From the NCBI GenBank assembly GCA_022072615.1, contig JAJVHS010000015.1:1-53549 (forward strand): a DNA stretch of 53,549 nt, written 5' to 3'. The position numbers and the translations under genes were made by a program. The notes under the pieces were generated by a model. It did not search any database and was not told where the DNA came from. It worked only from the letters and a program-made list of their open reading frames with translations. This stretch comes from Phycisphaerales bacterium. GTDB taxonomy: Bacteria > Planctomycetota > Phycisphaerae > Phycisphaerales > UBA1924. How positions within the stretch are numbered: the stretch's first letter is position 1; each line of letters opens with the position of its first letter. Shown one piece after another: positions 26,621 to 34,817 of the stretch.

Positions 26621-28816
26621 ATGCCGCTTGTTCCCAGCAGCCGTTCCCGATATGCCGAGTACCGCGGCGGCCGCAGGAAAGACCGGGGCGCGAGCGATTC
26701 CACGAGCGACAGGAAGACCGACGCCAAGGCCAAGCGGGGTCGGTCGTTTCTCGCGCTGATGGGGGAGTTCTGGGTGTACCTGCGCGGTCATCGCCACGTG
26801 GTGGTGGCTGCGCTGCTCACGCTCACGATCTCCACCGGCATCGGGCTCGTCATCCCGGCCTCCACCAAGATCGCGATCGACTACATCATCACGGACAATC
26901 CGGGCCCCGGCGGCCTGCCGGGCCAGGTGCGGGACCTGGCTCGCACGCGCGAAAGAACATCCGTTGACACGAGCGAAGCAGTCGCCCCCGTCGATGCCGG
27001 CTTGGCCCAGGCCGGAGGAGAACGAGCACCAGCGACATCATTCGAAACCGACGGCGACGCTACACGTAGTGACGATCCGGCCAAACCGCCCATTGATGCG
27101 AGCGGTCGCAAGCGGCTTCTTTGGATGCTGGCGGTGGCGATGGCGGGACTGGTGCTCGTGAACGTCACGGTGGCGACCTGGGGCCGTTGGCAGATGACGC
27201 GGCTGACCAAGCGGGTGTCGGCCCGGATGCGTCGCGAAGCGTTCGAGCACGCGGTGCAGCTGCCGCTCAACAGGCTGGGGAGCTTCAAGACCGGCGGCGT
27301 GGTGAGCATCCTCCGCGAGGACGCGGGGGCCGCGTCCGAACTGCTGTTCACGATCATCTACAACCCGTGGCGGGCGATCATCCAGCTCGTGGGCACGCTG
27401 TGCGTGCTCGCGTTCGTCGACTGGAGAATGCTCATCGGCGGGATCGCGATCATCCCGGCGACCTGGGTCACGCACCGGACGTGGATCAAGCGGATCAGGC
27501 CGATCTTCCGCGACATCAAGCTGACGCGGCAGTCGATCGACGCGGCGAGCACCGAGGCGTTCGGCGGGATGCGGGTGGTTCGTGGGTTCGGCCGGTACCG
27601 GGGCGAGACGTCGCGGTTCACGTTCGCGCACCACTTTGCGATCCGCAAGGAAGTGCTGGTGTGGTGGTGGTCGCGGATTCTCGAGATCGTGTGGGCGATC
27701 CTCATTCCCGGTGCGAGCGTGGCGGTGCTGGTGTACGGCGGCTCGCGGGTTATCGACGGGTCGCTGACGATCGGCGACGTGATGATGTTCACGACCTACC
27801 TGCTGATGCTGCTGTCGCCGATGGAGATGCTGACGAACACGGCGGCGACGGTCCAGTCCAACCTGGCGAGCTTCGACCGGGTGCTCGACATGCTGGGCGA
27901 ACCGGTCGAATTCTCAGAATCGCGCGGGACCATCGTGCTCGATCGCTCGGCGGTGCGAGGGGCGATCACCCTGCGCGACGTGAGCTTCGTCTATCCCGCC
28001 GCCGGCAGAGCCCCCGGACGCGCCGACAAGCCGGGCGCGAAGGCAGAGCAGGAGGCCCCGCGTGAGCCGGTGCTGCGGGACATCAACCTCGATGTCCGGG
28101 CGGGTGAGACGATCGCGCTGGTCGGGCCGAGCGGATCGGGAAAGACCACGCTGTGCAACCTTGTCGCTCGCTTCTACGACCCCACCGCCGGCGAGATCCG
28201 TTTCGACGGCCTGCCGCTGAAGGAGATCGAGATCCAGAGCTACCGCCGGCTGCTCGGCATCGTCGAGCAGGACGTATTCCTTTTCGACGGGACGGTCGCG
28301 GAAAACATCGGGTACGGTCGGCGGGCGGCGACGTTCGAGCACATCCGGGAAGCGGCCGAGATCGCCAACGCCGCTGAGTTCATCGAAGGGCTCGAGAGGA
28401 AGTACGACACGCTGATCGGCGAGCGTGGCGTGCGGCTGTCGGGCGGGCAGAAGCAGCGGATCGCGATCGCCCGCGCGGTCCTCGCGGACCCGGCGGTGCT
28501 GATCCTCGACGAGGCGACGAGCAATCTCGACAGCGAGTCGGAAGCTCTGATTCAGCAGAGCCTGGCGCGGCTCATGCAGGGCCGCACCTGCTTCGTGATC
28601 GCGCACCGCCTGAGCACGATCCGGCACGCGGACCGCATCGTGGTGCTCGAGGCCGGGCGGATCGTCGAGATGGGCACGCACGGGGAACTCATCCGCCTCT
28701 CGGGCCGGTACGCGCAGCTCCTCAAGATGCAGCTCTACGGGTCCGCTCGAGCAGGGTCCGATGATCTCGAGGACCCCGAGCTTGCGGACGAACTGACCGG
28801 CGACGGCGGCCGATAA
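26621..28816 (+). CDS. ABC exporter, fused transmembrane and ATPase domains (MsbA/MDR type)
   Basis: 731 aa, a half-transporter that would work as a homodimer to export a lipid, peptide or drug; substrate unknown. A basic ~45-residue N-terminus precedes a six-helix membrane domain (from ~50 to ~430). The ATPase has Walker A GPSGSGKTT (~502), signature LSGGQKQRIAIAR (~606) and Walker B VLILDEATSNLD (~626), then the H-loop IAHRLSTI. A ~70-residue polar insert between TM1 and TM2 (~90-160) is unusual and uses codons less GC-rich than the rest. The start codon follows a -10-like TACGAT by 6 nt. Confidence 0.93.
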   Translation: MPLVPSSRSRYAEYRGGRRKDRGASDSTSDRKTDAKAKRGRSFLALMGEFWVYLRGHRHVVVAALLTLTISTGIGLVIPASTKIAIDYIITDNPGPGGLPGQVRDLARTRERTSVDTSEAVAPVDAGLAQAGGERAPATSFETDGDATRSDDPAKPPIDASGRKRLLWMLAVAMAGLVLVNVTVATWGRWQMTRLTKRVSARMRREAFEHAVQLPLNRLGSFKTGGVVSILREDAGAASELLFTIIYNPWRAIIQLVGTLCVLAFVDWRMLIGGIAIIPATWVTHRTWIKRIRPIFRDIKLTRQSIDAASTEAFGGMRVVRGFGRYRGETSRFTFAHHFAIRKEVLVWWWSRILEIVWAILIPGASVAVLVYGGSRVIDGSLTIGDVMMFTTYLLMLLSPMEMLTNTAATVQSNLASFDRVLDMLGEPVEFSESRGTIVLDRSAVRGAITLRDVSFVYPAAGRAPGRADKPGAKAEQEAPREPVLRDINLDVRAGETIALVGPSGSGKTTLCNLVARFYDPTAGEIRFDGLPLKEIEIQSYRRLLGIVEQDVFLFDGTVAENIGYGRRAATFEHIREAAEIANAAEFIEGLERKYDTLIGERGVRLSGGQKQRIAIARAVLADPAVLILDEATSNLDSESEALIQQSLARLMQGRTCFVIAHRLSTIRHADRIVVLEAGRIVEMGTHGELIRLSGRYAQLLKMQLYGSARAGSDDLEDPELADELTGDGGR

Positions 28817-28882
28817 TGACGTCCAGGCGCAGCGAACCCGGTTCGGAACGCGGCGTACAATACTGGCCCGAGGCGACCGGCT

Positions 28883-29302
28883 ATGCGCGCTCTGATCGCC
28901 ATCCTCGCACTTGTGATTGCCCAGTCGGTGGCATCGCTTGCCGATGCGTGCGACCTTCTGCGTTCGCAGTATGTTCGCTTCTCGCCGGTTGAGACACCTT
29001 CTCCCGAGTGCGGGGAGGGGATGACGTGCTGCGTCGAGCCGGTGGACGCTGACGAACCCGACCCGGATTGGGCGAACGAGTGCGAGTGCTGCCCGGTGCG
29101 GGTCCCGCCCCGGCCGATCCGCCCGACGCCGGCGCCGACCTCGCAGATCACGATCGCGAAGGAACTGGGGCCGGTGCCTTCGCACCCCGTCGTCGCGACG
29201 GGCACACAGTCGATCGAGACGAATGACTTCTTGACGACCGCTGTCGCGCGGTCGGAACCGCGTGCTTCGGCTCGTGCTCGAACCGGTGTCTGGACCTTGT
29301 AG
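28883..29302 (+). CDS. Small exported cysteine-rich protein
   Basis: 139 aa, unrecognised. An N-terminal signal peptide (LIAILALVIAQSVASLADA) is followed by a mature part with Cys clustered in the first half (CGEGMTCCVEP, ANECECCPV), then a Pro-rich linker (PVRVPPRPIRPTPAP) and a low-complexity end. The CC and CECC motifs suggest disulfides or metal binding; nothing more can be said. TACAAT at 28856-28861 is a good -10 (5 of 6) giving a short leader, and GAGG lies upstream of the ATG. It opens a run of four small Cys-rich exported proteins. Confidence 0.65.
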   Translation: MRALIAILALVIAQSVASLADACDLLRSQYVRFSPVETPSPECGEGMTCCVEPVDADEPDPDWANECECCPVRVPPRPIRPTPAPTSQITIAKELGPVPSHPVVATGTQSIETNDFLTTAVARSEPRASARARTGVWTL

Positions 29303-29327
29303 CGGGTCGATACCGGCAGTGCGCGCC

Positions 29328-29361
29328 GGCCGGGGCACGCCGGCCCGGGATGCGTCCCGGG
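29328..29361. other. Two adjacent GC-rich hairpins before the 67-aa Cys-rich gene
   Basis: GGCCGG/CCGGCC (29328-29345, 6-nt loop) overlaps a perfect CCCGGGA-TGCG-TCCCGGG hairpin (29344-29361). They sit after one Cys-rich gene and ~150 bp before the next. There is no T-run, so they are not a clear terminator; as they share bases they could be alternative folds. Confidence 0.5.
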
Positions 29362-29510
29362 ATGGGCGGCGATGGTCGGCGACGCCGATCAGTCGTTGAG
29401 AGCTGCAATTCCAATTCATTGTGCCCGTTGCCGCGGGGCGGCGGCGGGTTGCGCGGACTCATCACGAGGGCCGCGTTCGAACAGGTTTTCTCTCCGCAAG
29501 GAGTTTGATC

Positions 29511-29714
29511 ATGTCATTTGCTGCACTCGTTGGTTGGATGGTGACGACGGTGGTTTCGACTTCGGCCCCTTCTCCGGCGCCGGTGCTGGCGGCCGAGTCG
29601 GGCTGCTCGAGCGGATGCTGCGCGGTGTGCTGCCCGTCGGGCTGCTCGGGCTGTGATTGCCCGTGCTGCGCGGACTGCTGCGGCGGCTGCGGGAGCTGCT
29701 GCTCGTCCAAGTGA
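29511..29714 (+). CDS. Very cysteine-rich exported small protein (metallothionein-like composition)
   Basis: 67 aa. The first ~29 residues form a signal peptide-like hydrophobic stretch (FAALVGWMVTTVVSTSAPSPAPVLAA). The remaining ~39 residues contain 15 Cys as CC and CxxC pairs (SGCCAVCCPSGCSGCDCPCC and DCCGGCGSCC), with Gly, Ser and two Asp as the main other residues. This matches metallothionein-like composition, but the protein is predicted to be exported, where metallothioneins are not usual. A strong AAGGAG site 7 nt before the ATG at 29511 supports this start over the upstream one. The next genes are YHS-like proteins, hinting at metal handling (inferred). Confidence 0.7.
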   Translation: MSFAALVGWMVTTVVSTSAPSPAPVLAAESGCSSGCCAVCCPSGCSGCDCPCCADCCGGCGSCCSSK

Positions 29715-29728
29715 GTTGAGCCTTGAGC

Positions 29729-29758
29729 CCCCCGGCGGCGCGACGGCGCGGCCGGGGG
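29729..29758 (+). terminator. Possible weak terminator after the 67-aa gene
   Basis: CCCCCGGC/GCCGGGGG with an inner GCGC/GCGC stem and GACG loop forms a strong hairpin, followed by ATTGGTGCTATT, which is only weakly T-rich. It may cause partial termination. Confidence 0.35.
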
Positions 29759-29830
29759 ATTGGTGCTATTGTGAGCGATCGGCGGGGTCCGCCGACCGAC
29801 CCATCGCGGCCGGATTTCAGGGAGCGAAAC

Positions 29831-30103
29831 ATGAGTGGAAACGTCATGAAGCTTGCGGCGGTGATGATTGCGGCGGTCGGCGTGCTCGCCGGCGGCTGCG
29901 AATCCGAGAAGAAGGCCGACACCAAGGCCGCGCCCGCGGTGATGAACGCCAACTGCCCGTTCAGCAACCACCCGGTGTCGCCGGATGCGACGGCGACCTA
30001 CCACGGCAAGACGGTCGGCTTCTGCTGCAAGGACTGCGCCGACAAGTGGGGCAAGATGACCGACGCGGAGCGTGACGCCGCGCTGGCGAAGATGCCCAAG
30101 TGA
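29831..30103 (+). CDS. Small lipoprotein with YHS/TRASH-like cysteine motif
   Basis: 90 aa. A short signal ends in a lipobox-like VLAGGC at ~23, so it is probably a lipoprotein. The mature part has NCPFSNHPVSPDAT, then YHGKTVGFCCKDCADKWGKM, i.e. the Cys...(Y/F)xG...CCxxC pattern of YHS/TRASH domains, which bind copper or other heavy metals. A final helix (DAERDAALAKMPK) follows. Function in metal binding or sensing outside the cytoplasm is inferred from the family. AGGGAG lies upstream of the ATG at 29831. The next gene is a paralogue. Confidence 0.75.
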   Translation: MSGNVMKLAAVMIAAVGVLAGGCESEKKADTKAAPAVMNANCPFSNHPVSPDATATYHGKTVGFCCKDCADKWGKMTDAERDAALAKMPK

Positions 30104-30172
30104 TCGACTTATCGAGTCGCGGTCCGCGAAGGCGGTCCGCGGCCCTTGTCCGAGCTTTGATGGAGCAGTGTC

Positions 30173-30481
30173 ATGAAGATGATGTGTGTTGCCGTCCTGG
30201 GGCTTGTCGCGCTGGTGGGTTGCAAGTCCATGCAGGAGGAAGAGCAGTGCATTCCGGCCGATGCGACCGCGGCCGCCGCGCCGGGGTTCATCAATGCCGC
30301 GTGCCCGGTGATGCCGCAGGATGACGCCAGGGAGTCGGGCGTCGCGGTGGCCTACACCGGGAGCAACCCGGAGTGGGCGGGCAAGCAGATCGCGCTCTGC
30401 TGCAAGGGCTGCATCAGCAAGTGGGACAAGATGTCGCAGGCCGAGCGGGACGAGCGGCTCGCGAAAGTCGCCGTGAAGTAG
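30173..30481 (+). CDS. Small lipoprotein with YHS/TRASH-like cysteine motif (paralogue)
   Basis: 102 aa. A short signal with a LVGC lipobox at ~14-17 is followed by ACPVMPQDDA, then AGKQIALCCKGCISKWDKM and a final helix QAERDERLAKVA. The Cys pattern and final helix match the preceding gene (CCKDC and CCKGC), so the two are tandem paralogues that have diverged in the N-terminal half. A GGAG site lies before the ATG. It is 21 bp from nadC, so read-through into nadC is possible. Periplasmic metal binding is inferred. Confidence 0.75.
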   Translation: MKMMCVAVLGLVALVGCKSMQEEEQCIPADATAAAAPGFINAACPVMPQDDARESGVAVAYTGSNPEWAGKQIALCCKGCISKWDKMSQAERDERLAKVAVK

Positions 30482-30502
30482 GCCAAGCCACCGGGAGCGG
30501 CG

Positions 30503-31471
30503 ATGCGTGAGATCAACTCGCTGGCGCTGCCGGATCTGTACGCCGTGCTGAGCCAGACGGGGCTGGTTCGACGTGTCATCGAGCTCGCGAGAGACGAGGA
30601 CCTGGCGCCCCCGGCGGGCTTCTCCGGCCCCCTGGCCGGCCTGCGCGGCGACATCACCAGCATGGCGTGTCCGTTGGACACCAGGTCGCGTTCCGCGCTG
30701 CTGATGAGCCGCGGGCCGGGGGTCGCGTGTGGCCTGGCGGCGGCGGAGGAGGTGCTCGCGGTGCTGGCGCCCGAGTGCCGTTTCGGGACCACCAAGCGCG
30801 ACGGCGCCGAGATGTACCCGGGCGAGCAGATCGGTGAGATCACGGGGCCGATCCGGCAGATACTGACCGCCGAGCGGACGCTGCTGAATCTCGTCGGGCG
30901 GCTGTCGGGCGTTGCCACGCGCACGCGCCGGTTCCTGGAGGCGATGTCGGGGTCACTGGGAGCGACGCAGGCCAAGCTCTTCGACACGCGCAAGACGACG
31001 CCCGGGCTGCGGATGCTCGAGAAGTACGCGGTCCGCTGCGGCGGCGGGTACTGCCACCGGATCGGGCTGTTCGACGCGGTGCTGATCAAGGACAACCACA
31101 TCGCGCACCTCAAGCCCGACGAACTTGCCGGCTTTGTGAGGTCGGCGGCGGCGGCCGCGGCGTCGATCGCCGGCGGGCGCTTGGCGTTCGTCGAGGTGGA
31201 AGTCGATTCGCTGAATCAGCTCGAGGCGCTGCTGACGCTCGAGCCGGGCGTGGTGGACATCATCCTGCTGGACAACATGAAGCCCGAGTCGCTGCGCCAG
31301 GCGGTCGCGATTCGAAACCGCTTGGGGCGCAAGCCCGAGCTGGAGGCGTCGGGAGGGGTGACGCTCGACACGATCGCGGAGATTGCCGAGACCGGGGTGG
31401 ACCGGATCAGCGTGGGATCGCTGACGCACGGCGCGGTGTCACTGGATGTCGGCCTGGATATCGAGCCATGA
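30503..31471 (+). CDS. nadC: Nicotinate-nucleotide pyrophosphorylase (quinolinate phosphoribosyltransferase)
   Basis: 322 aa. It converts quinolinate and PRPP to nicotinate mononucleotide, the entry of quinolinate into NAD synthesis. Family blocks are present: GDITSMACP, ERTLLNLVGRLSGVATRTRRF, DTRKTTPGLRMLEKYAVRCGGGYCHR, LIKDNHI, and C-terminal EASGGVTLDTIAEIAETGVDRISVGSLTH. The first ~30 residues are extra. A GGGAG site precedes the ATG at 30503. It overlaps the thymidine kinase gene by ATGA, so the two are co-translated. nadA and nadB are not in the window. Confidence 0.95.
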   Translation: MREINSLALPDLYAVLSQTGLVRRVIELARDEDLAPPAGFSGPLAGLRGDITSMACPLDTRSRSALLMSRGPGVACGLAAAEEVLAVLAPECRFGTTKRDGAEMYPGEQIGEITGPIRQILTAERTLLNLVGRLSGVATRTRRFLEAMSGSLGATQAKLFDTRKTTPGLRMLEKYAVRCGGGYCHRIGLFDAVLIKDNHIAHLKPDELAGFVRSAAAAAASIAGGRLAFVEVEVDSLNQLEALLTLEPGVVDIILLDNMKPESLRQAVAIRNRLGRKPELEASGGVTLDTIAEIAETGVDRISVGSLTHGAVSLDVGLDIEP

Positions 31472-32040
31472 GTCGGCCCGGTGCCGGAACCGGGCATCAG
31501 GAGCGAGCGGCGCCGACGCTGACGGCGATCTGCGGCCCGATGTTCAGCGGGAAGTCATCGGAACTCATCCGGCGGCTGCGCAGCGCCGCGGAGGCGGGTG
31601 TTGCGGTTCGGGCGATCAAGCCCAGGCTCGACACCCGGTACGCCGATGGTGAGATCGTGACGCACGCCGGCGAGCGGCTGACGGCCGTGTCGGTGGCAAC
31701 CGCGCTCGAGATCGAGCTCGCGGCGGGGGATGCGGAACTGATCGGCATGGACGAGGCGCACTTCTTCGGCGCGGGTTTGACGGCGGTGTGCGTGAGGCTG
31801 ATCGGGCAGGGACGGTCCGCTGTCGTCGCCGGTCTGGAGCGGGATCACCGGGGCGAAGCGTTCGAACCGTTCCCGCACCTGTTGTGCGAAGCGGATGAGG
31901 TAATCAAGCTGACGTGCCCGTGCTCGGTGTGCGGCGGGCCGTCCGTGCACTCGCAGCGCATGGTCGCGAGCGATGCTCGGATTGTCGTCGGGGGCGCCGA
32001 GGCGTACGAGCCGCGGTGCCGGCGCTGCTTCGGGACATAG
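31468..32040 (+). CDS. tdk: Thymidine kinase (type II)
   Basis: 190 aa, standard length. It phosphorylates thymidine with ATP in the salvage pathway. The P-loop is GPMFSGKSSEL (~23-33); the catalytic Glu lies in GMDEAHFF (~92); the lasso and zinc-binding parts are CPCSVCGG (~147) and CRRCF at the end. The N-terminal ~18 residues are extra. The ATG overlaps the nadC stop. The 3' end faces rhaB with an 11-bp gap, the border of the rhamnose island. Confidence 0.96.
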   Translation: MSRPGAGTGHQERAAPTLTAICGPMFSGKSSELIRRLRSAAEAGVAVRAIKPRLDTRYADGEIVTHAGERLTAVSVATALEIELAAGDAELIGMDEAHFFGAGLTAVCVRLIGQGRSAVVAGLERDHRGEAFEPFPHLLCEADEVIKLTCPCSVCGGPSVHSQRMVASDARIVVGGAEAYEPRCRRCFGT

Positions 32041-32051
32041 CGACGGGGATC

Positions 32052-33533
32052 TCAGGTTCGTGCGATGAGCGTCCGCAGCGCGTCGGCGGCTCGGGCCCAC
32101 GTCGGGGCGTCGGCCGGTTCGTAACGCACAAGGTTGAACGAACGGGCGACCACGCGGCGGATGTCGGCGAGGGACGAGAGTTCACCGCGGGCCATCGCCT
32201 GCGCAAGGACATTGCCGGCGGCGGTTGCCTCGACCGGACCGGCGAGCACCGGTCGGCCGGCGGCATTGGCGGTGAACTGGCAGAGCAGCGGGTTGAGCGA
32301 CCCGCCGCCGACCAGGTGAACCAGCTTCACCGGGCCGGTGAGCTCCTCCAGCGAATCCAGCACGATCCGGCTCTTGAGCGCAACGGACTCGAGCACGGTG
32401 CGGACGTACTGCCCGTGGTCGGCGGGCGCGGGCTGCGACGTCCGGCGGCAGTACTCGCCGATCTTCGCGGGCATGTCGCCGAATTCCGAGAAGGACGGGT
32501 CGTCGGGATCGAGGTAGCAGGTGAACGCGGGCGCCGCGGCGGCGAGCTCGATGAGCTGCTCAAAGGAATGCTTCACGTCGTCCCGGGACCAGGCTCGCAG
32601 GCATTCCTGGAGCAGCCACAGGCCCGCGACGTTCTTGTGGAACCGGATGGTGCCGGCGACGCCGCATTCGTTCGTGAAATTGGCGGCCCGGGCGGCGGCG
32701 GTGCGCAGCGGGGAAGCGAGTTCGCGGCCGACGAGCGACCATGTTCCCGAGCTGATGTAGGCCCAGTCGCGGGTATCGCCAACCGCGGGTACGGCGGCGA
32801 CGGCAGAACCGGTGTCGTGCGACGCCGGGGCGATGACGGGAACGGCGCCCAAGCCCGTCAGTTTCTGGATTTCAGGGAGCAGGGTCCCGACAACAGTTCC
32901 CGGCGGGACGGTGGAGGGGAACAGCGACCGCGGCAGCCGCATCGCCTCGATGATCGCATCGGACCACTCGAGGAGCCCGGTGTCGAAGAGCTGCGAGGTG
33001 CTCGCGATGGTGTGCTCGCTTTGGCGGATGCCAGAGAGCCGGAAGTTGAGCAGGTCCGGCATGAACAGCAGCGATGCCGCGCCGGTCAGCAAATGCCGCG
33101 GGTCCTGCTGATCGGCCAGGAGCTGGTAGAGCGTGTTGAGCGGCATGAACTGCACGCCCGTGATCGAGTAGATCTGATCGAGCGGCATCTGCCGGGCGGC
33201 GTCGTCGATCAACCCGTGCGTCCGCGGATCGCGGTAGTGGTGGGGGTCCGCGAGCAGCGTGCGTTCAGGGGAGAGAAGCCCATAGTCAACGCCCCAGGTG
33301 TCGATGCCGATGCCGGAGAGCTCAAGGCCGGTCTCCCGCGCGAGCCGGAGCGACTGAAGGACCTGGCCGAACAGGTATTCGATATCCCAGTGGAGGCCGG
33401 TCGGGAGCTCGCGCGGGTTGTTCGGAAACCGGTGCAGCTCGCGCAGCACAAGCCGGCCGTGCTCGAGCGAACCGAGCATCGCCCGTCCGCTCGATGCCCC
33501 CAGGTCGATGGCAATGGAGTGGGTCGCGGTCAT
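32052..33533 (-). CDS. rhaB: L-rhamnulokinase (FGGY family)
   Basis: 493 aa, normal length. It phosphorylates L-rhamnulose to L-rhamnulose-1-phosphate with ATP. The N-terminal FGGY domain begins IAIDLGASSGRAMLG (ATP loop) and has GIDTWGVDYGLL. The catalytic base lies in APASHDTGSAVAAVP, and the second ATP block is VHLVGGGSLNPLLCQFTANA near the C-terminus. It lies 6 bp after rhaI, in the same operon on the minus strand; no Shine-Dalgarno is visible, so translation may depend on rhaI. Context (isomerase, aldolase, rhamnosidase) supports rhamnulose over other sugars. Confidence 0.95.
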   Translation of the reverse strand: MTATHSIAIDLGASSGRAMLGSLEHGRLVLRELHRFPNNPRELPTGLHWDIEYLFGQVLQSLRLARETGLELSGIGIDTWGVDYGLLSPERTLLADPHHYRDPRTHGLIDDAARQMPLDQIYSITGVQFMPLNTLYQLLADQQDPRHLLTGAASLLFMPDLLNFRLSGIRQSEHTIASTSQLFDTGLLEWSDAIIEAMRLPRSLFPSTVPPGTVVGTLLPEIQKLTGLGAVPVIAPASHDTGSAVAAVPAVGDTRDWAYISSGTWSLVGRELASPLRTAAARAANFTNECGVAGTIRFHKNVAGLWLLQECLRAWSRDDVKHSFEQLIELAAAAPAFTCYLDPDDPSFSEFGDMPAKIGEYCRRTSQPAPADHGQYVRTVLESVALKSRIVLDSLEELTGPVKLVHLVGGGSLNPLLCQFTANAAGRPVLAGPVEATAAGNVLAQAMARGELSSLADIRRVVARSFNLVRYEPADAPTWARAADALRTLIART

Positions 33534-33539
33534 GGTGCT

Positions 33540-34736
33540 TCAGGCGTAGGACCCGGACGCACGGGGCTTGCGGGGGAGGCGATCGGCGGCGGCGCGTGCT
33601 TCGTAGCCGCTCTGGCGGTGGGAATCGAGGGGGTCCTGCGGCAGCCCGCGGGCGGCCCGGTAGCGACCCAGGAACGGACGAACATCAGTCGTAAACGCCT
33701 CCTGGAGGCAGCGCTCGGCCGCGATGATGTCGCCGCTGTCGCGGGCTCGTGCGATGGCGTGATGATCGACGAGCAGGGCCTTGGTGAAGTACTCCTGCGC
33801 GGTCATGACGGTCTGGATCATCGCGGCGATCTTGGGCTTGAGGTTGTGCGACTGATCGATCATGTACGCGATGGGCAGCGGCCCGCCGAGGTCGTGCTCG
33901 GCGAGCGAGATCTCGTAGAAGATGCGGAAAAGCTGGTAGGGATCGATGCTGCCCATGGTCAGGTCGTCGTCGGCGTACTTGCGGTCGTTGAAGTGGAAGC
34001 CGCCGAGCATGCCTTCATCGATCAGGAACGCGACGATGTGCTCGATGTTGGCGCCGGGCAGGTGGTGGCCGGTGTCGACGAGGACCTTGGCCCGCGGGCC
34101 TGCGGCGCGGGCGAGCGCGCACGCCATGCCCCAGTCGGCGATGTCGGTGTGGTAGAAGGCGGGCTCGAACGGCTTGTACTCGACGAGCATCGTCATGGAG
34201 GCGGGCATCGCGGCGTGCACCTGCTGGAGCGCTTCCGCGAACCACCGCTTGCGGCGGCGGAGGTGGCCCTGGCCCGGGTAATTGGTCCCGTCGGCGAACC
34301 ACAGGCTCAGCGTGTCGGAACCCAACGCTTCGCCCAGCCGCGTGGAGTCGAGCAGGTGCTGGATCGCCATCTGTCGCACGGCGGGGTCGGGATTGGCGAC
34401 CGACCCGAGCTTGTACGCCTGGTCCTGGAAGACGTTGGGATTGATCGACCCGATGCGCACGCCCTGCGACTCGGCGAACTTCTTCACGTCGGCCGGGGCG
34501 GTTCCAGGGGTGAAGTCCCAGAGCACGTGGACGGCCACGGAGGGGCAGCAGCCGGTGAGCGTGTGAACGTGCCCGGCGTCTGCGAGCTTGTCGTGGATCG
34601 TCAGGGCGGCGGCGTCCTGGAGGAACTTCCCGAAGCGGGTCCCGGTGTCGGCGTAGCCCCATGAAGGGGTTTCGATCTCGAAGCGGTCCAGGCGGCTGGA
34701 GAGCTGCTGCTCGGTGATGTGGGGAGGGAGTTTCAT
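33540..34736 (-). CDS. rhaI: L-rhamnose isomerase (RhaI type)
   Basis: 398 aa. It interconverts L-rhamnose and L-rhamnulose with divalent metal, in a xylose-isomerase-like TIM barrel. Blocks carrying the family metal and substrate ligands are visible: LVEYKPFEPAFYHTD, VLVDTGHHLPGANIEHI, GGFHFNDRKYADDD, and YMIDQSHNLKPKI. It is of the shorter RhaI type found in many non-enteric bacteria rather than E. coli RhaA. A TACACT -10-like element lies 12 nt upstream of the ATG, in an 81-bp gap shared with the divergent aldolase gene. First gene of a rhaI-rhaB operon. Confidence 0.95.
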   Translation of the reverse strand: MKLPPHITEQQLSSRLDRFEIETPSWGYADTGTRFGKFLQDAAALTIHDKLADAGHVHTLTGCCPSVAVHVLWDFTPGTAPADVKKFAESQGVRIGSINPNVFQDQAYKLGSVANPDPAVRQMAIQHLLDSTRLGEALGSDTLSLWFADGTNYPGQGHLRRRKRWFAEALQQVHAAMPASMTMLVEYKPFEPAFYHTDIADWGMACALARAAGPRAKVLVDTGHHLPGANIEHIVAFLIDEGMLGGFHFNDRKYADDDLTMGSIDPYQLFRIFYEISLAEHDLGGPLPIAYMIDQSHNLKPKIAAMIQTVMTAQEYFTKALLVDHHAIARARDSGDIIAAERCLQEAFTTDVRPFLGRYRAARGLPQDPLDSHRQSGYEARAAADRLPRKPRASGSYA

Positions 34737-34748
34737 GGGCTTTTTGCC

Positions 34749-34810
34749 AGTGTAACGCGTGGCCGGCAGGGCGGGCGGACCGACCGGGGATCACGCCGCG
34801 GCGCTAGACT
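34749..34810. promoter_or_regulatory. Divergent promoter region between rhaI and the class II aldolase
   Basis: Minus-strand TACACT (34749-34754) ends 12 nt before rhaI. Plus-strand TAGACT (34805-34810) ends 7 nt before the aldolase ATG at 34818. Both match 4 of 6 -10 bases and neither gene has a Shine-Dalgarno, suggesting short or absent leaders. Any rhamnose-responsive operator must sit in this 81-bp gap; the GC-rich centre has no clear palindrome. Confidence 0.4.
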
Positions 34811-34817
34811 CCGTCCC

